Shown here: in pieces, positions 49,649 to 59,871 of the stretch
Numbering within the stretch: the first letter of the stretch is position 1
Layout: the number at the start of each line of letters is the position of its first letter
Made by a program: the position numbers and the translations under genes
The notes under the pieces: model-generated
Seen by the model: only the letters and a program-made list of their open reading frames with translations
What the model was told of the DNA's origin: nothing
Databases searched by the model: none
NCBI GenBank assembly: GCA_947243795.1
Contig: OX365941.1
Coordinates: 310,001 to 374,000, forward strand
Direction: 5' to 3'
From: Saccharomyces uvarum
Lineage: Eukaryota; Ascomycota; Saccharomycetes; Saccharomycetales; Saccharomycetaceae
Length of the DNA stretch: 64,000 bases

Positions 49649-50483
49649 TCGGCGGTTTATCCCCGAGGGCTGGGTTCTGGTTCGGGTGACCCGGCTGCTG
49701 GATCTGAAGAGACAATGAAAGAAAGAATGAATGAATGAATGCGAAGGAAGATCTCGGTCGAATTAAGGTTGTGTTCCTCACATTGTGAAAGAACCGCCGT
49801 CGAATAGACGTTGACGTTAAATACTCCCGTGTAACCGGCCACAGGGGCTTGGCTCGGGTTCGTTACGAAGAAGGTTTGCAATTCACAATCGGCCTGTAGA
49901 ATTGCCCTATTAAGGAACTGGGGAGGTATGCCTCGCTCTGCTTATCTGCTGGATTCAAAACTGTTATTGGTTGCTCTCTGCCACAACCGCTGCTGGATCC
50001 CGTCCGGGTAAAGCGCGACTGTTTCACTACTGCGAGAGAGCAGAAAAAAATGATATTCTGTTCAGATAAGAGATACGATAAGGCAGAGAGCCGTACCCTT
50101 TTTTCTTTCCTTTTGATAACAAAGCGCAACCCTTCGGACTCTTCTCACCATTGGTGTTGCTTATCAAAAAGAAACTCTAATGACAGAGAGGGTCGATAAG
50201 ATAAGAATGTTAGAGGCTGTTATTCCCTCGTGAAAAGCTCCAGTTGCTGACGCAACGACGAATAGACCCTGTGCCTTATCAGTGAAGTGGGCAGTGCTCG
50301 AAATGGAAGACCCGGGCCCTCTTTCTACACTGTATATAAGTAGCAGCGTTTGCACGTATCGAATGAATAACATTGAATTGAAGTTAGCCTTTCTTGTTTC
50401 GTGCGTTCTTTTTAATCATGTATCCCTCTTGTAGTAGTAAGACTATACAGAACGAATAAGATATTCGGTTGACAATATACTGT

Positions 50484-50530
50484 ACTATACTATACTATAC
50501 TATACTATACTATACTATACTATACTATAA
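50484..50530. repeat. pentanucleotide (ACTAT)n microsatellite in the MEP2 5' leader
   Basis: About nine ACTAT units in register, then a degenerate AATAT tail up to about 50545, ending just before the MEP2 ATG at 50554. Confidence 0.95.
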
Positions 50531-50553
50531 TATAATATAATACAACATAAACA

Positions 50554-52053
50554 ATGTCTTACAATTTTACAGGTACGCCCACGGGCGAAGGGACAGGTGG
50601 TAATTCATTGACCACAGACTTAAACACCCAATACGATTTGGCTAATATGGGATGGATCGGTGTAGCTTCGGCAGGTGTCTGGATTATGGTGCCAGGTATC
50701 GGTCTGTTATACTCCGGTTTGTCGAGGAAAAAGCACGCTTTATCTTTACTTTGGGCCTCGATGATGGCCTCCGCAGTGTGTATCTTCCAGTGGTTTTTCT
50801 GGGGGTATTCGCTGGCCTTCTCGCACAACACTAGAGGTCATGGTTTTATTGGCACTTTGGAATTCTTCGGGTTCCGTAACGTTTTGGGTGCTCCCTCCAG
50901 TGTCAGCTCATTGCCTGACATCTTATTTGCTGTTTACCAAGGTATGTTCGCCGCCGTCACCGGTGCCCTAATGTTAGGTGGTGCTTGCGAAAGAGCAAGA
51001 CTGTTCCCCATGATGGTGTTCTTATTCTTATGGATGACTGTCGTCTACTGTCCAATTGCTTGCTGGGTTTGGAACGCAGAAGGCTGGTTGGTCAAGTTAG
51101 GCAGTTTGGACTATGCTGGTGGGTTGTGTGTTCATTTGACTTCCGGCCATGGTGGGTTGGTCTACGCCTTGATATTGGGTAGACGTAACGACCCTGTGAC
51201 CCGCAAGGGAATGCCCAAGTACAAGCCACATTCCGTCACCTCCGTGGTGTTGGGAACCGTGTTTTTATGGTTCGGTTGGATGTTCTTCAACGGTGGCTCT
51301 GCGGGGAATGCCACCATACGAGCATGGTACTCTATAATGTCCACCAACTTGGCCGCCGCTTGCGGTGGGTTGACCTGGATGGTGATCGATTATTTCAGAT
51401 CTGGTAGAAAGTGGACCACCGTCGGTCTATGTTCAGGTATCATTGCCGGTTTAGTCGGTATCACCCCAGCCGCCGGGTTTGTACCAATCTGGTCTGCCGT
51501 TGTCATTGGTGTGGTCACTGGTGCAGGTTGTAATCTTGCTGTTGACTTGAAGAGCCTATTAGGTATTGACGATGGTTTAGACTGTTACTCTATCCATGGT
51601 GTAGGTGCTTGTATTGGCTGTGTGCTAACTGGTATCTTTGCCGCTGATTACGTCAATGCCACTGCGGGTTCATACATCAGTCCAATCGAAGGTGGCTGGA
51701 TCAACAAACACTACAAACAAGTCGGTTATCAATTGGCTGGTATGTGTGCCGCACTAGCATGGACCGTTACCGTCACATCTATATTGCTAGTGACTATGAA
51801 CGCCATCCCATTTTTGAAGCTAAGATTAAGCGCCGATGAAGAAGAATTAGGTACTGATGCTGCTCAAATCGGTGAATTCACCTACGAGGAATCCACCGCT
51901 TACATTCCAGAACCAATCAGATCAAGAACTTCTGCCCAAATGCCACCTCCTCATGAAACCATCGATGACAAAATCGTTGCTAACACAGACGCAGAAAAGA
52001 ATTCCACGCCTTCTGATGTTTCTTCTACCAAGAACACTGACCATATAGTATAA
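50554..52053 (+). CDS. MEP2: MEP2, high-affinity ammonium permease and sensor
   Basis: A 499-residue Amt/Mep/Rh permease, the same length as S. cerevisiae Mep2 (YNL142W). It imports ammonium and signals to filamentous growth. About 11 membrane helices can be read from the hydrophobic pattern. Asn4 is in an NFT glycosylation sequon. The twin-histidine pair is His194 (HLTSGHGG) and His348 (SIHGVGAC), as in Mep2-type transporters. The cytoplasmic tail contains Ser457 in RSRTSAQ, the site linked to TORC1-Npr1 control in S. cerevisiae. It is preceded by the GATAAG-rich promoter, consistent with expression only under poor nitrogen. Confidence 0.98.
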   Translation: MSYNFTGTPTGEGTGGNSLTTDLNTQYDLANMGWIGVASAGVWIMVPGIGLLYSGLSRKKHALSLLWASMMASAVCIFQWFFWGYSLAFSHNTRGHGFIGTLEFFGFRNVLGAPSSVSSLPDILFAVYQGMFAAVTGALMLGGACERARLFPMMVFLFLWMTVVYCPIACWVWNAEGWLVKLGSLDYAGGLCVHLTSGHGGLVYALILGRRNDPVTRKGMPKYKPHSVTSVVLGTVFLWFGWMFFNGGSAGNATIRAWYSIMSTNLAAACGGLTWMVIDYFRSGRKWTTVGLCSGIIAGLVGITPAAGFVPIWSAVVIGVVTGAGCNLAVDLKSLLGIDDGLDCYSIHGVGACIGCVLTGIFAADYVNATAGSYISPIEGGWINKHYKQVGYQLAGMCAALAWTVTVTSILLVTMNAIPFLKLRLSADEEELGTDAAQIGEFTYEESTAYIPEPIRSRTSAQMPPPHETIDDKIVANTDAEKNSTPSDVSSTKNTDHIV

Positions 52054-52624
52054 CGATATATCCGTACAGACTATGCTCTTATTTTTTAATCATTATGTAA
52101 TCCTTCATTTAATTTAATTTCTAATATACAACATATCTACATCTTGTTGCAACATCGTCGATAGGGCTGTGGTGTTTTTACCAATTGGGAAAGTATCGGA
52201 AAAATCAAATCTGCCTAGTTAGATAGAGAAGAGGTTCCTTTTCAAGACCAGCTTTACACATGCAGGCCGATAAGCATTAACGCAACCTCATCTCCTTTAG
52301 TCATGCTTGCAATGCTTCATTAATTGATAAAAAACATAGTCATCTAAAAAAAAAAACAAAAAAAAAAAACTTGATCTACTTTTCATTTTCTTATCGCTTA
52401 CCGTTTCTTTTTTCTTTTTTTTTTTTTTTTTGGTTTTTTTCCGTTCGGATCCTCGAAACTACACTAATTTGGTGTCAAGAGCCGACCTCATCGCAGAGCA
52501 GCGACACTTGGCATCGAGACTGAAAAATTTACATATAAACCTCTGAAAAAAAAAAACCAACATATCTGTGTGCTTAGATATCATTTCTCGAAAAATAATA
52601 CCTTAAAGACTAGAAAACAAAAAA
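52054..52624. other. MEP2 3' flank and AAH1 promoter
   Basis: 571 bp. It contains poly-A (52347-52369) and poly-T (52407-52430) tracts that form a strong nucleosome-depleting signature, and a polypurine stretch just before the AAH1 ATG. I see no clear Bas1 (TGACTC) site and no RNA gene. Confidence 0.45.
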
Positions 52625-53668
52625 ATGGTCTCTCAAGAATTTTTACAAGAATTGCCAAAGTGTGAGCACCACTTACATTTAGAAGGTACTCTGGAACCAG
52701 ATCTATTGTTCGTGTTAGCTAAAAGAAACAACATTACCTTACCCGAAGCCTTCCCTAAATCAATCGAAGAATTAAATGTAAAGTATGAAAAATTCCGTGA
52801 TCTACAGGATTTCTTAGATTACTACTATATCGGTACAAATGTGTTAATCAAGGAACAAGACTTTTTCGATTTGGCATGGGCCTATTTTGTAAAGGTCCAC
52901 AAGCAAGGGTTGGTTCATGCTGAGGTTTTTTATGACCCTCAATCCCATACTTCCAGAGACATCTCTATAGAGACTGTCACCAAGGGTTTCCAAAGGGCTT
53001 GTGACAAGGCTCAAGCTGAATTCGGTATTACATCCAAGCTAATTATGTGCCTGTTGAGACACATCGAACCTGAAGAATGTTTGAAAACTATCGAAGAAGC
53101 CACTCCGTTTATCAAGGATGGTACCATTTCTGCCTTAGGTTTAGATTCTGCTGAAAGGCCATTTCCACCAAATTTATTCGTTGAGTGTTACCAAAAAGCA
53201 GCCTCTTTAAACAAAGACCTGAGATTGACTGCACACGCAGGTGAAGAAGGTCCTGCTCAGTTCGTCTCAGATGCTTTAGATTTGTTACAAGTAACAAGAA
53301 TTGACCACGGTATAAACAGTCAATACGATGATGAATTATTGGATAGATTAGCTCGTGATCAAATCTTGCTAACCGTTTGTCCTTTCTCTAACGTCAGACT
53401 ACAAGTCATCAAATCTGTTTCTGAGTTGCCATTGCAAAAGTTCCTGGACAAAAATGTCCCTTTTTCTTTAAATTCTGATGATCCAGCTTATTTTGGCGGT
53501 TATATCTTGGATAACTACATTCAAGTCTCGAAGGATTTCCCACACTGGGATCATGAAACCTGGGGTCGTGTTGCCAAGAACGCTATCAATGGTTCTTGGT
53601 GTGACGATAAAAGAAAGGGTGACTTGTTGGACAAAGTGGACCAAGTAGTCACTAAGTATTCCAATTAA
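52625..53668 (+). CDS. AAH1: AAH1, adenine deaminase
   Basis: A 347-residue purine deaminase (S. cerevisiae Aah1, YNL141W, 347). It converts adenine to hypoxanthine in salvage. Metal and active-site elements are present: HLHLEGT at 16-22, HAGEE at 204-208 with catalytic Glu207, His228 in RIDHGI, and LNSDDPAYFGG with Asp285/Asp286. S. cerevisiae Aah1 is removed by SCF-Saf1 in quiescence, controlled by nutrient state. The codon choice is that of a moderately to highly expressed gene. Confidence 0.98.
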   Translation: MVSQEFLQELPKCEHHLHLEGTLEPDLLFVLAKRNNITLPEAFPKSIEELNVKYEKFRDLQDFLDYYYIGTNVLIKEQDFFDLAWAYFVKVHKQGLVHAEVFYDPQSHTSRDISIETVTKGFQRACDKAQAEFGITSKLIMCLLRHIEPEECLKTIEEATPFIKDGTISALGLDSAERPFPPNLFVECYQKAASLNKDLRLTAHAGEEGPAQFVSDALDLLQVTRIDHGINSQYDDELLDRLARDQILLTVCPFSNVRLQVIKSVSELPLQKFLDKNVPFSLNSDDPAYFGGYILDNYIQVSKDFPHWDHETWGRVAKNAINGSWCDDKRKGDLLDKVDQVVTKYSN

Positions 53669-53972
53669 TACCATTGCTAGGACATCCAAATCATATTTTC
53701 ATCAAAAGTTTTTTTTCTTAAATCATAAGCATATTTTTGTAAATCTGTACCATTGTATACATTCACAGAATCTCATTCGACATTTAATTTCATTTCTTTC
53801 CACATATATTAACCTAGAGTAAAATAGGATTAGGAGTTTCCATATAGATGTGATTTCTATGATTCTATTTGTGTAATTATACAGGCTCTCTACAATAACC
53901 TTAAATATATATGTACGTACATGTTACCATCTTTCAACATTCCCAAAACGACTTAAAACAAATTATTCAAAA
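53669..53972. other. convergent 3' region between AAH1 and THO2
   Basis: 304 bp of AT-rich 3' flank with TATATATATG-like efficiency elements around 53907-53912. No gene is seen. Confidence 0.4.
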
Positions 53973-56900
53973 TTAACGTTGATACCTACTAACATTATTA
54001 CCTCCCTTAGGGCCTTGAGGAAGAGCTTGTGTATTGCTCTTTCTGTTTGTGTTGTATCTTTGATTTTCGTTGAGTCTACGATTGCTACTGCTGTTATTTG
54101 AGCTGAAGTTGCTACCGCTATCTCTTGTACTTCTATAGTCTTGTCTCTGAAATTTGCTTCTGTTACCATCATCCTTCTTGAACCTTTTATTTGGCTTTTC
54201 ATCATTCTCTGTAGGCATTTCACGCTTGTAGGATGACGTTTGTTGGTACGATGAGTTCTTGTTGTTATCATTACTTCCTTGTGATGGCTTTTCCGGAAAC
54301 CTTAGTTGTGGACGTTGTGAGTTAGTTTTCTTATAGTCTTCACGTGAACGAGTATCCCTTTGTTGATCAAAGCTTTCGCCTCTGTCCGGACCAGCTTGTC
54401 TAGCTGGTCTGCTTCTATCATTATAAGCTTTACCTTTGCTAGGTCTGGTGGGCAATTCCGATCTTTTATGTGAATAGCTGGTACTTGGCTTGATATTTTT
54501 TAAGCCAGAACGATCACTGCTTGAAGTTTTATAGTTAGCATTATTATATGTATCTTTGCCTCCGGTATTCCCGCCGTATCTACTTGATCTTTTGGTATAT
54601 TCGGGACCAAAGGTTTCAGAGCGGGAATTGGCCACGCCAGTATATGGCTCACGTGATATATTCTTGATGTGCCTCTTGAGTGCTTCAATTTTTTCAGCAA
54701 AGTCAGGGTTCTGAGGGTTTTGAATCAAAGATCTAAAATATCTTTCAAATATTTCTAAAGTCAAATTTCTGAAGTCAAAAATCGGCATATTTTGTTTCGA
54801 TAATTTTTTCAAATTCCAGGTTTCACTATCATTTTCCACCAAGGAAATCGCCTTTTGTAAATGGTTTGTAGCCAGATAGTGATTTATATCATCCAAATGC
54901 CTTGTAACTTTGGAATACGACCATTGGCTGCTAGAAGATTTTGTTGGAATTGCGGGCTCATTATGTGAATAGCTCCATTTGTCGTTGATACCAAGTTCAG
55001 TACTATTACTGGCAGCGCTTTTGGAGGAATCGCTTTGAAGTCGTTGCGATTTGTTAAGCTCTAGTTGCTTTCTCAAAGCCAATTGCTTTTGTTCATTTTG
55101 GTAAGCTGTCTCATAACACTTAATTTCTTCCAATTCTGCTTCATAAATTTTCTTTTGAACGGCTTCCTCTTCAGTTAAGCTACAGAATTCATCCAGTTCT
55201 AAAGCTTTCTTTAAACGTGCCTTCAAATGACCTATTAACGCACTACTTGGTAGTTTAATATCCTCTCTTTCTTCATTTACCAAATTTTCCTCTAAGGTCG
55301 TGTAAACCAACTGAATGTGTGTTTTTAGTATTGGGAAAACACTAGTAACGTGCTTCATGAATTCAATACCATTTCTAATTGACATATAGTTTTTTTCAGA
55401 TAAGAGATCAATGATTTGTTCTGTAATAATTGTGTGCCATTCATATAATTTCCTAGAAGCTTGTTCGTCTAGATCGCCATTTATTCTCATTTCTTCTAGT
55501 TTTTTCAGGACATCAGTAAAAAAGAGACCCAAGTTACCTGCCTCCGAACTAGTACAGCAGAACAGCAGTGTTTTTAGAATATTGGAGGAGATAAAAGTGT
55601 TCAGAATTGACATCAAATTCTCTGCATTGAAGGCCATGAAAATGAAATATGAAGAGAAAAGAGCATCAGAAGGAGAAAATAAAACTCTTGGCACAACGCA
55701 ATTCTGTAAGAAAACTTTAATTTGATTATCCTCACAATCTTTGTTCCAGATATTTGACTTTTCGGACACAAATTCTGCGGTTTTCTTGAAGGCCCTTTGA
55801 TGAGATATTCCAGTCACTAAAACATCTTTAATTTGATTCTGGATTGAATGTTTTTTTCTGTTTGACATTTGGTCAGTATTTTTCCTGGATAATGTGTTTT
55901 TACGTTCATCGTATAATGATTTATCAAAATGAATATCATATAATGAAAGTCTCCAAAAAGTAGTGAAGAGGTCTTTTGAAATCTTTGTTAAATCGACATC
56001 ATCAAACTCTGCCCCTTCAACCAATTGCTCAATAGAAAAATTTTTATTTTCGTTTATTTGGTTATCTAAATAGTCTCTCCAAATGTGGAAGACCCATGGT
56101 GTCGATAAATGGAACCGATTCGTCAATTCTACAAACGGCAGAACATTTTCTTCAAATGCTTCTGCTTTTAAACAGTGCTTGACCAATTCAATAAACGACC
56201 ATAACAATGTGTTCATTTCATCACATCTCGTAGACAAGATCTTGTAGTGAGAGTCCTGGGTATTCGCTTTTAAATTCAAAGAATATAACAAAAGAATAAT
56301 TTCAGAAATAGCGTTTTGGTCGGTGAAAAATGAGGTTAATTTTGATGCAATATCGGAATTGTCATCTCTAAAGTCATAAATCAAATGTCTTGCATATTGT
56401 TTCAATGGTTTCCCTGAATTCAACATCAATAGCTGTTTCACATTAACTTCATTTAGATCCCTGATACCACCGACAGTAATGATTAACTCCTTTAAGATGG
56501 AAACGGCTATGATATTCCCATTATGCAAAGTTTTCAAAATGTAGGTAATTATATTTGAGATGTCCATATTAGGACAATTTTTGGCTAAACCGGCAATGAA
56601 TATTGATAATCTTTGTACCCACATGGCTTGATTGACACCGTCAAATTGAACAGCAGGTCTGCTATAAGTTAAACGTAGTAATAACACATATTGCAATACA
56701 TCATATGCGAATTCGTTGAAATACTTCGTGGTGTAAACGACAAGCTCTGAGACTTTATCATAATTTTCAATCTGTTTAACTGCAGGCACCAATGAAGCCA
56801 ATGGATTCGTGGAGATCAGTTTAGCAAACCTTCTAGATTCTTTGGCTATGGTATCTATACTCAACGCCTTTAAAATGCTCTTGGCTTCTCTTTCAGTTTT

Positions 56901-58799
56901 ATTGAAGCTTACCTTTATTGGTAAATTATCTTGAGATAGTTTTGTCATCATCTCGTTGTAAATAAAACACCTCTTATCAAAGGGAAAAAGCTTCATCAGT
57001 TCATAAACTTCCGTTGTGGCGATTGGATTATTCTGTAAAAGCGGGATGGCAGGGAAAATGAATTTTCTTACATAATCCACCCACTTGTCAACTGTACTTT
57101 GCAAAAACTCAGTGCCTTGATTTTTCTGAATATCAGCTACACCAATACGTGAGATCTTGCTCAATACCGTGGGGGTGTTGGCTAAATATGGCCCAATGAT
57201 AGACAAAAACGTATGAGACTTTTCAAATAGGTCATCAATGGATGTAAAAGGGACCAGAGCACTATTCCATTCAGAGTAATAAAATACATACTTTGTATTC
57301 AATTCGAATGATTCAAACGGATCATGTGTTTTATATTTGTGGATCAATCTTGGCTTATGTGCTAGGATGCCATTATCTATCCGAGTTATCATCAAAGCAG
57401 ACGCCATATTGTTTGACTCATCACAGGATGTCTTTGACGTGTACAATGGATCTAAAAGATATTCAAACACTCTGCCAAAATATTTTGATATGGATTCATT
57501 AACATATAGTATTTTTGGATATTCCTTTAATATGTGGATAACAGGAGTAATACAGCCATGAATTAATAAACGCTCTAATAACTTTATTTTACCAAATGAT
57601 AAAGTATCGTACTGTAAGTTTTTCTGCTTGTCCTTCAAATCTGTTTCGTCACTTGTTGCCTCAGAGACTTTATCCTTGTCATTGTCATCATCTTTCACAA
57701 GCACAGTATCCTCATTATTCTCATCTTCAGTGGATAAAGCGGCTGCCATAGCCAAAGGATTTTCTATGCCTTTGGTGGATTCGGCCTCTAGTTTGGTTTC
57801 CAAATCCTCAGTATACTTTTGTAGAGATTCCATCTCAGGCTTTACATTTTCCCAAATGGAATAGAAATTGATAAACCCCGTGTTTATTAGAATGCAACAC
57901 ATGTCCATATACTGCTGGTAGTTTTCCTTATCAACTTGTTCCTTGTATTGGGACAAGTTGAATGAGATAATGTTAGCGGCAATCATGTTACCACCTACAT
58001 TTAAGGTGGAATAATCCGAATTATTGGCCACATTGTTGGAGGGCCAAAAATCCGATTTCTGCAAAAAGTCGATAAAAAATTGGTACTCTTCAGTAATAAA
58101 CTGACTGGAAACGTTCAGGATAACATCTAAAGTACGAATGGAATCTAAAGAATATTTCCCCATAATATGATACATCTCTTCCAAATATGCTTGAATTTTA
58201 GAGGAATTGTCTGGATCGTAATACGCTAATAACAATAAAGCTACCAATTGAGCATAACCTACTGAATTCTCTACCAAAAGGTTATATTTTTTCACTTCAT
58301 ATTTGGATTTTTTCAACAAATGTCTCAGTAAAGTAGTTTGTTCCTTGCTTAATAACTTCGAGGATATCCAACTAAATTTAAATAGCTCTTCATGGAGAGA
58401 CGGTATCAGCTTACACAATGATATGGTGTTCGTGTCTTTTATATTGGGCACGGTACTCGAAACAGCAATGAACATTTTGCCCACTAGGGAAGCCTGCGAC
58501 CTTTGTCTGTCACAGTTCACCAACTCTTCTATAAACAGTGCAATATCCGAGAGCTTGAGAGAGGAACCTTCATCGTCTTTATTTATGAAATCAAACAATT
58601 CGATAAATAAAATCTTTAGCCAATCTTCCTTTTCGTCATTCGATTCCAGCGCAATAAAATCGGAACATAGAGCTCTTGATCGTTCAGACCAGTTTGTTAT
58701 TGTTTCGTCCGTTAGAATAGTTGCCTGGTTCAGGGAACCTGGAGATATCACCTGCCGGGAAAGAGCATCCAGTTTAGAAAGAAGCGTCTGTGTTGTCAT
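53973..58799 (-). CDS. THO2: THO2, largest subunit of the THO/TREX complex
   Basis: A 1608-residue protein (S. cerevisiae Tho2, YNL139C, 1597), the main scaffold of THO, which couples transcription elongation to mRNA export and prevents R-loops. The frame extends four codons further, but that is a TTG, so the ATG at 58799 (MTTQTLLSKLDALSRQV) is used. It is almost wholly alpha-helical, with conserved blocks such as SALMITRIDNGILAHKPRLI, NPLASLVPAVKQIENYDKV and SPSDALFSSYFIFMAF. From about residue 1300 the tail is basic and disordered (rich in Arg, Asn, Ser, Asp), the RNA/DNA-binding part. No break was found over nearly 5 kb. Confidence 0.97.
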   Translation of the reverse strand: MTTQTLLSKLDALSRQVISPGSLNQATILTDETITNWSERSRALCSDFIALESNDEKEDWLKILFIELFDFINKDDEGSSLKLSDIALFIEELVNCDRQRSQASLVGKMFIAVSSTVPNIKDTNTISLCKLIPSLHEELFKFSWISSKLLSKEQTTLLRHLLKKSKYEVKKYNLLVENSVGYAQLVALLLLAYYDPDNSSKIQAYLEEMYHIMGKYSLDSIRTLDVILNVSSQFITEEYQFFIDFLQKSDFWPSNNVANNSDYSTLNVGGNMIAANIISFNLSQYKEQVDKENYQQYMDMCCILINTGFINFYSIWENVKPEMESLQKYTEDLETKLEAESTKGIENPLAMAAALSTEDENNEDTVLVKDDDNDKDKVSEATSDETDLKDKQKNLQYDTLSFGKIKLLERLLIHGCITPVIHILKEYPKILYVNESISKYFGRVFEYLLDPLYTSKTSCDESNNMASALMITRIDNGILAHKPRLIHKYKTHDPFESFELNTKYVFYYSEWNSALVPFTSIDDLFEKSHTFLSIIGPYLANTPTVLSKISRIGVADIQKNQGTEFLQSTVDKWVDYVRKFIFPAIPLLQNNPIATTEVYELMKLFPFDKRCFIYNEMMTKLSQDNLPIKVSFNKTEREAKSILKALSIDTIAKESRRFAKLISTNPLASLVPAVKQIENYDKVSELVVYTTKYFNEFAYDVLQYVLLLRLTYSRPAVQFDGVNQAMWVQRLSIFIAGLAKNCPNMDISNIITYILKTLHNGNIIAVSILKELIITVGGIRDLNEVNVKQLLMLNSGKPLKQYARHLIYDFRDDNSDIASKLTSFFTDQNAISEIILLLYSLNLKANTQDSHYKILSTRCDEMNTLLWSFIELVKHCLKAEAFEENVLPFVELTNRFHLSTPWVFHIWRDYLDNQINENKNFSIEQLVEGAEFDDVDLTKISKDLFTTFWRLSLYDIHFDKSLYDERKNTLSRKNTDQMSNRKKHSIQNQIKDVLVTGISHQRAFKKTAEFVSEKSNIWNKDCEDNQIKVFLQNCVVPRVLFSPSDALFSSYFIFMAFNAENLMSILNTFISSNILKTLLFCCTSSEAGNLGLFFTDVLKKLEEMRINGDLDEQASRKLYEWHTIITEQIIDLLSEKNYMSIRNGIEFMKHVTSVFPILKTHIQLVYTTLEENLVNEEREDIKLPSSALIGHLKARLKKALELDEFCSLTEEEAVQKKIYEAELEEIKCYETAYQNEQKQLALRKQLELNKSQRLQSDSSKSAASNSTELGINDKWSYSHNEPAIPTKSSSSQWSYSKVTRHLDDINHYLATNHLQKAISLVENDSETWNLKKLSKQNMPIFDFRNLTLEIFERYFRSLIQNPQNPDFAEKIEALKRHIKNISREPYTGVANSRSETFGPEYTKRSSRYGGNTGGKDTYNNANYKTSSSDRSGLKNIKPSTSYSHKRSELPTRPSKGKAYNDRSRPARQAGPDRGESFDQQRDTRSREDYKKTNSQRPQLRFPEKPSQGSNDNNKNSSYQQTSSYKREMPTENDEKPNKRFKKDDGNRSKFQRQDYRSTRDSGSNFSSNNSSSNRRLNENQRYNTNRKSNTQALPQGPKGGNNVSRYQR

Positions 58800-59131
58800 A
58801 GCGTCCTGCAATGTATATGTATATGTATATGTGTCGGCCGGGACTATCTTACTTCTTCTACTTCTCTTTTAACAAAGGTAAAAAATCAATAATAGCACAC
58901 ACCCCCAAGTTATGTAGCAGCGTCTCCTGATACATCAACATCATCCTTGTGCGTAAATTCTCACATATTATCCTACATGTTGGAAGAAGTAGCGGAAAAT
59001 CTAAAGGCGGAACTAGGCACCGCTGTCACCCGGGAAGAAGAAATGAATAGAAGAGCTCCCATACATAGCAAGGAAGCACCGATAGTGGCGATAGCAGTGC
59101 ACAACTGAAAACCAGCAGGATCACGAGGATA
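58800..59131. other. divergent THO2-YSF3 promoter with short ATATGT repeat
   Basis: 332 bp. Three ATATGT-like units at about 58812-58832 abut the THO2 start. I see no recognised regulatory motif, RNA gene or longer ORF. Confidence 0.45.
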
Positions 59132-59513
59132 ATGGTATGTTGGGTTGGGTTACGCTTTGATTTTACTTGATTTGGCTTTGTTCTGTGGTACTAACTAAGC
59201 ATGCGATGGACGTGCAGGCCCTGTGTGGTTTACACATCATGTTAGGACTTTGAAATAGTCAGAGAAGCAGAGACAGTTGAAACTGCAGAAAATATACAAG
59301 CAGAAGTACATAGGGCTTGGAGATGAGAATACCGCGCGAGAGGAATGGCAGAAGAACGTCAGGATCGACACACTGAACTCATTGCAGGCCCACTCGGCGT
59401 CCTTGGAGTACGTTTCGTTGAGTCGAGGGGACCTCAGTGTGCGGGACACTCGCATGCACCTTCTGAAATCCATGTCTCCTGGCTATAAAGATTACTTGGA
59501 AGGGGACAAGTAG
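59132..59513 (+). CDS. YSF3: YSF3, SF3b spliceosome subunit, spliced
   Basis: Exon 1 is only the ATG (59132-59134). The intron runs 59135-59258, and exon 2 is 59259-59513. The joined product, MSEKQRQLKLQKIYKQKYIG..., has 85 residues, matching S. cerevisiae Ysf3 (YNL138W-A, 85 residues, MAEKQRQLK as I recall it). Ysf3 is the small SF3b10-like subunit of the U2 snRNP; human SF3B5 is the counterpart. Conserved blocks are YIGLGDENT, HSASLEYVSLSRGDLSVRD and LLKSMSPGY. The acceptor was set by the conserved N-terminus, since other AGs give stops. Confidence 0.93.
59135..59258 (+). other. YSF3 intron, 124 nt
   Basis: GTATGT follows the ATG directly. TACTAAC lies at 59189-59195. The acceptor used is TAG ending at 59258, 63 nt past the branch site; a CAG ending at 59217, nearer the branch, would give an early stop. 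Confidence 0.88.
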
Positions 59514-59871
59514 ACTTCCGCATCTGCATACATAATCATATAAGTATATATATATCTGTACCTAAACATTCTATATTAACATTGCAAACAAATCAAAGGA
59601 GCACACCGCACCCGAACCGTAGCGAGGATGCGCACAATTGCACGCCATCGTGGTGCTGGTGCTCTCTGTCCAACATTGTTGTCACCATATTAAGAGATAT
59701 ATCTACTGAAACACTATACAGCCCATTTCGTCGTAAACGATGTTTACAAGGCGTGAAGATATAAACAGGGATCAGATTAAAGCTTTATTAGTATAGGAGA
59801 AGCTGACTTTGTAATTCTCTACAATTTAACTGAAACAAACAAGTATTAGCCACCACCGTCAGATTGGAACC
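59514..59871. other. YSF3 3' flank and SRV2 promoter
   Basis: 358 bp between two genes on the same strand. A GC-richer patch occurs around 59598-59670 with no motif I can name. No RNA gene or ORF is supported. Confidence 0.4.

Larger units (their letters stand above)
49141..50553 (+). promoter_or_regulatory. 1.4-kb region upstream of MEP2 with GATAAG cluster
   Basis: GATAAG or its complement CTTATC occurs at 49941-49946, 50065-50070, 50077-50082, 50160-50165, 50195-50200, 50200-50205 (overlapping the last) and 50275-50280. Gln3/Gat1 bind GATAAG in nitrogen catabolite repression, and S. cerevisiae MEP2 is a classic target. Other content is a GC-rich direct duplication at 49625-49648 and a pentanucleotide microsatellite beside the start codon. 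Several short ORFs here have no known relatives. Confidence 0.8.

Noticed and set aside
58800-58811. four-codon upstream extension of THO2
   Set aside because: The extension begins with TTG; the ATG at 58799 aligns with the known start.
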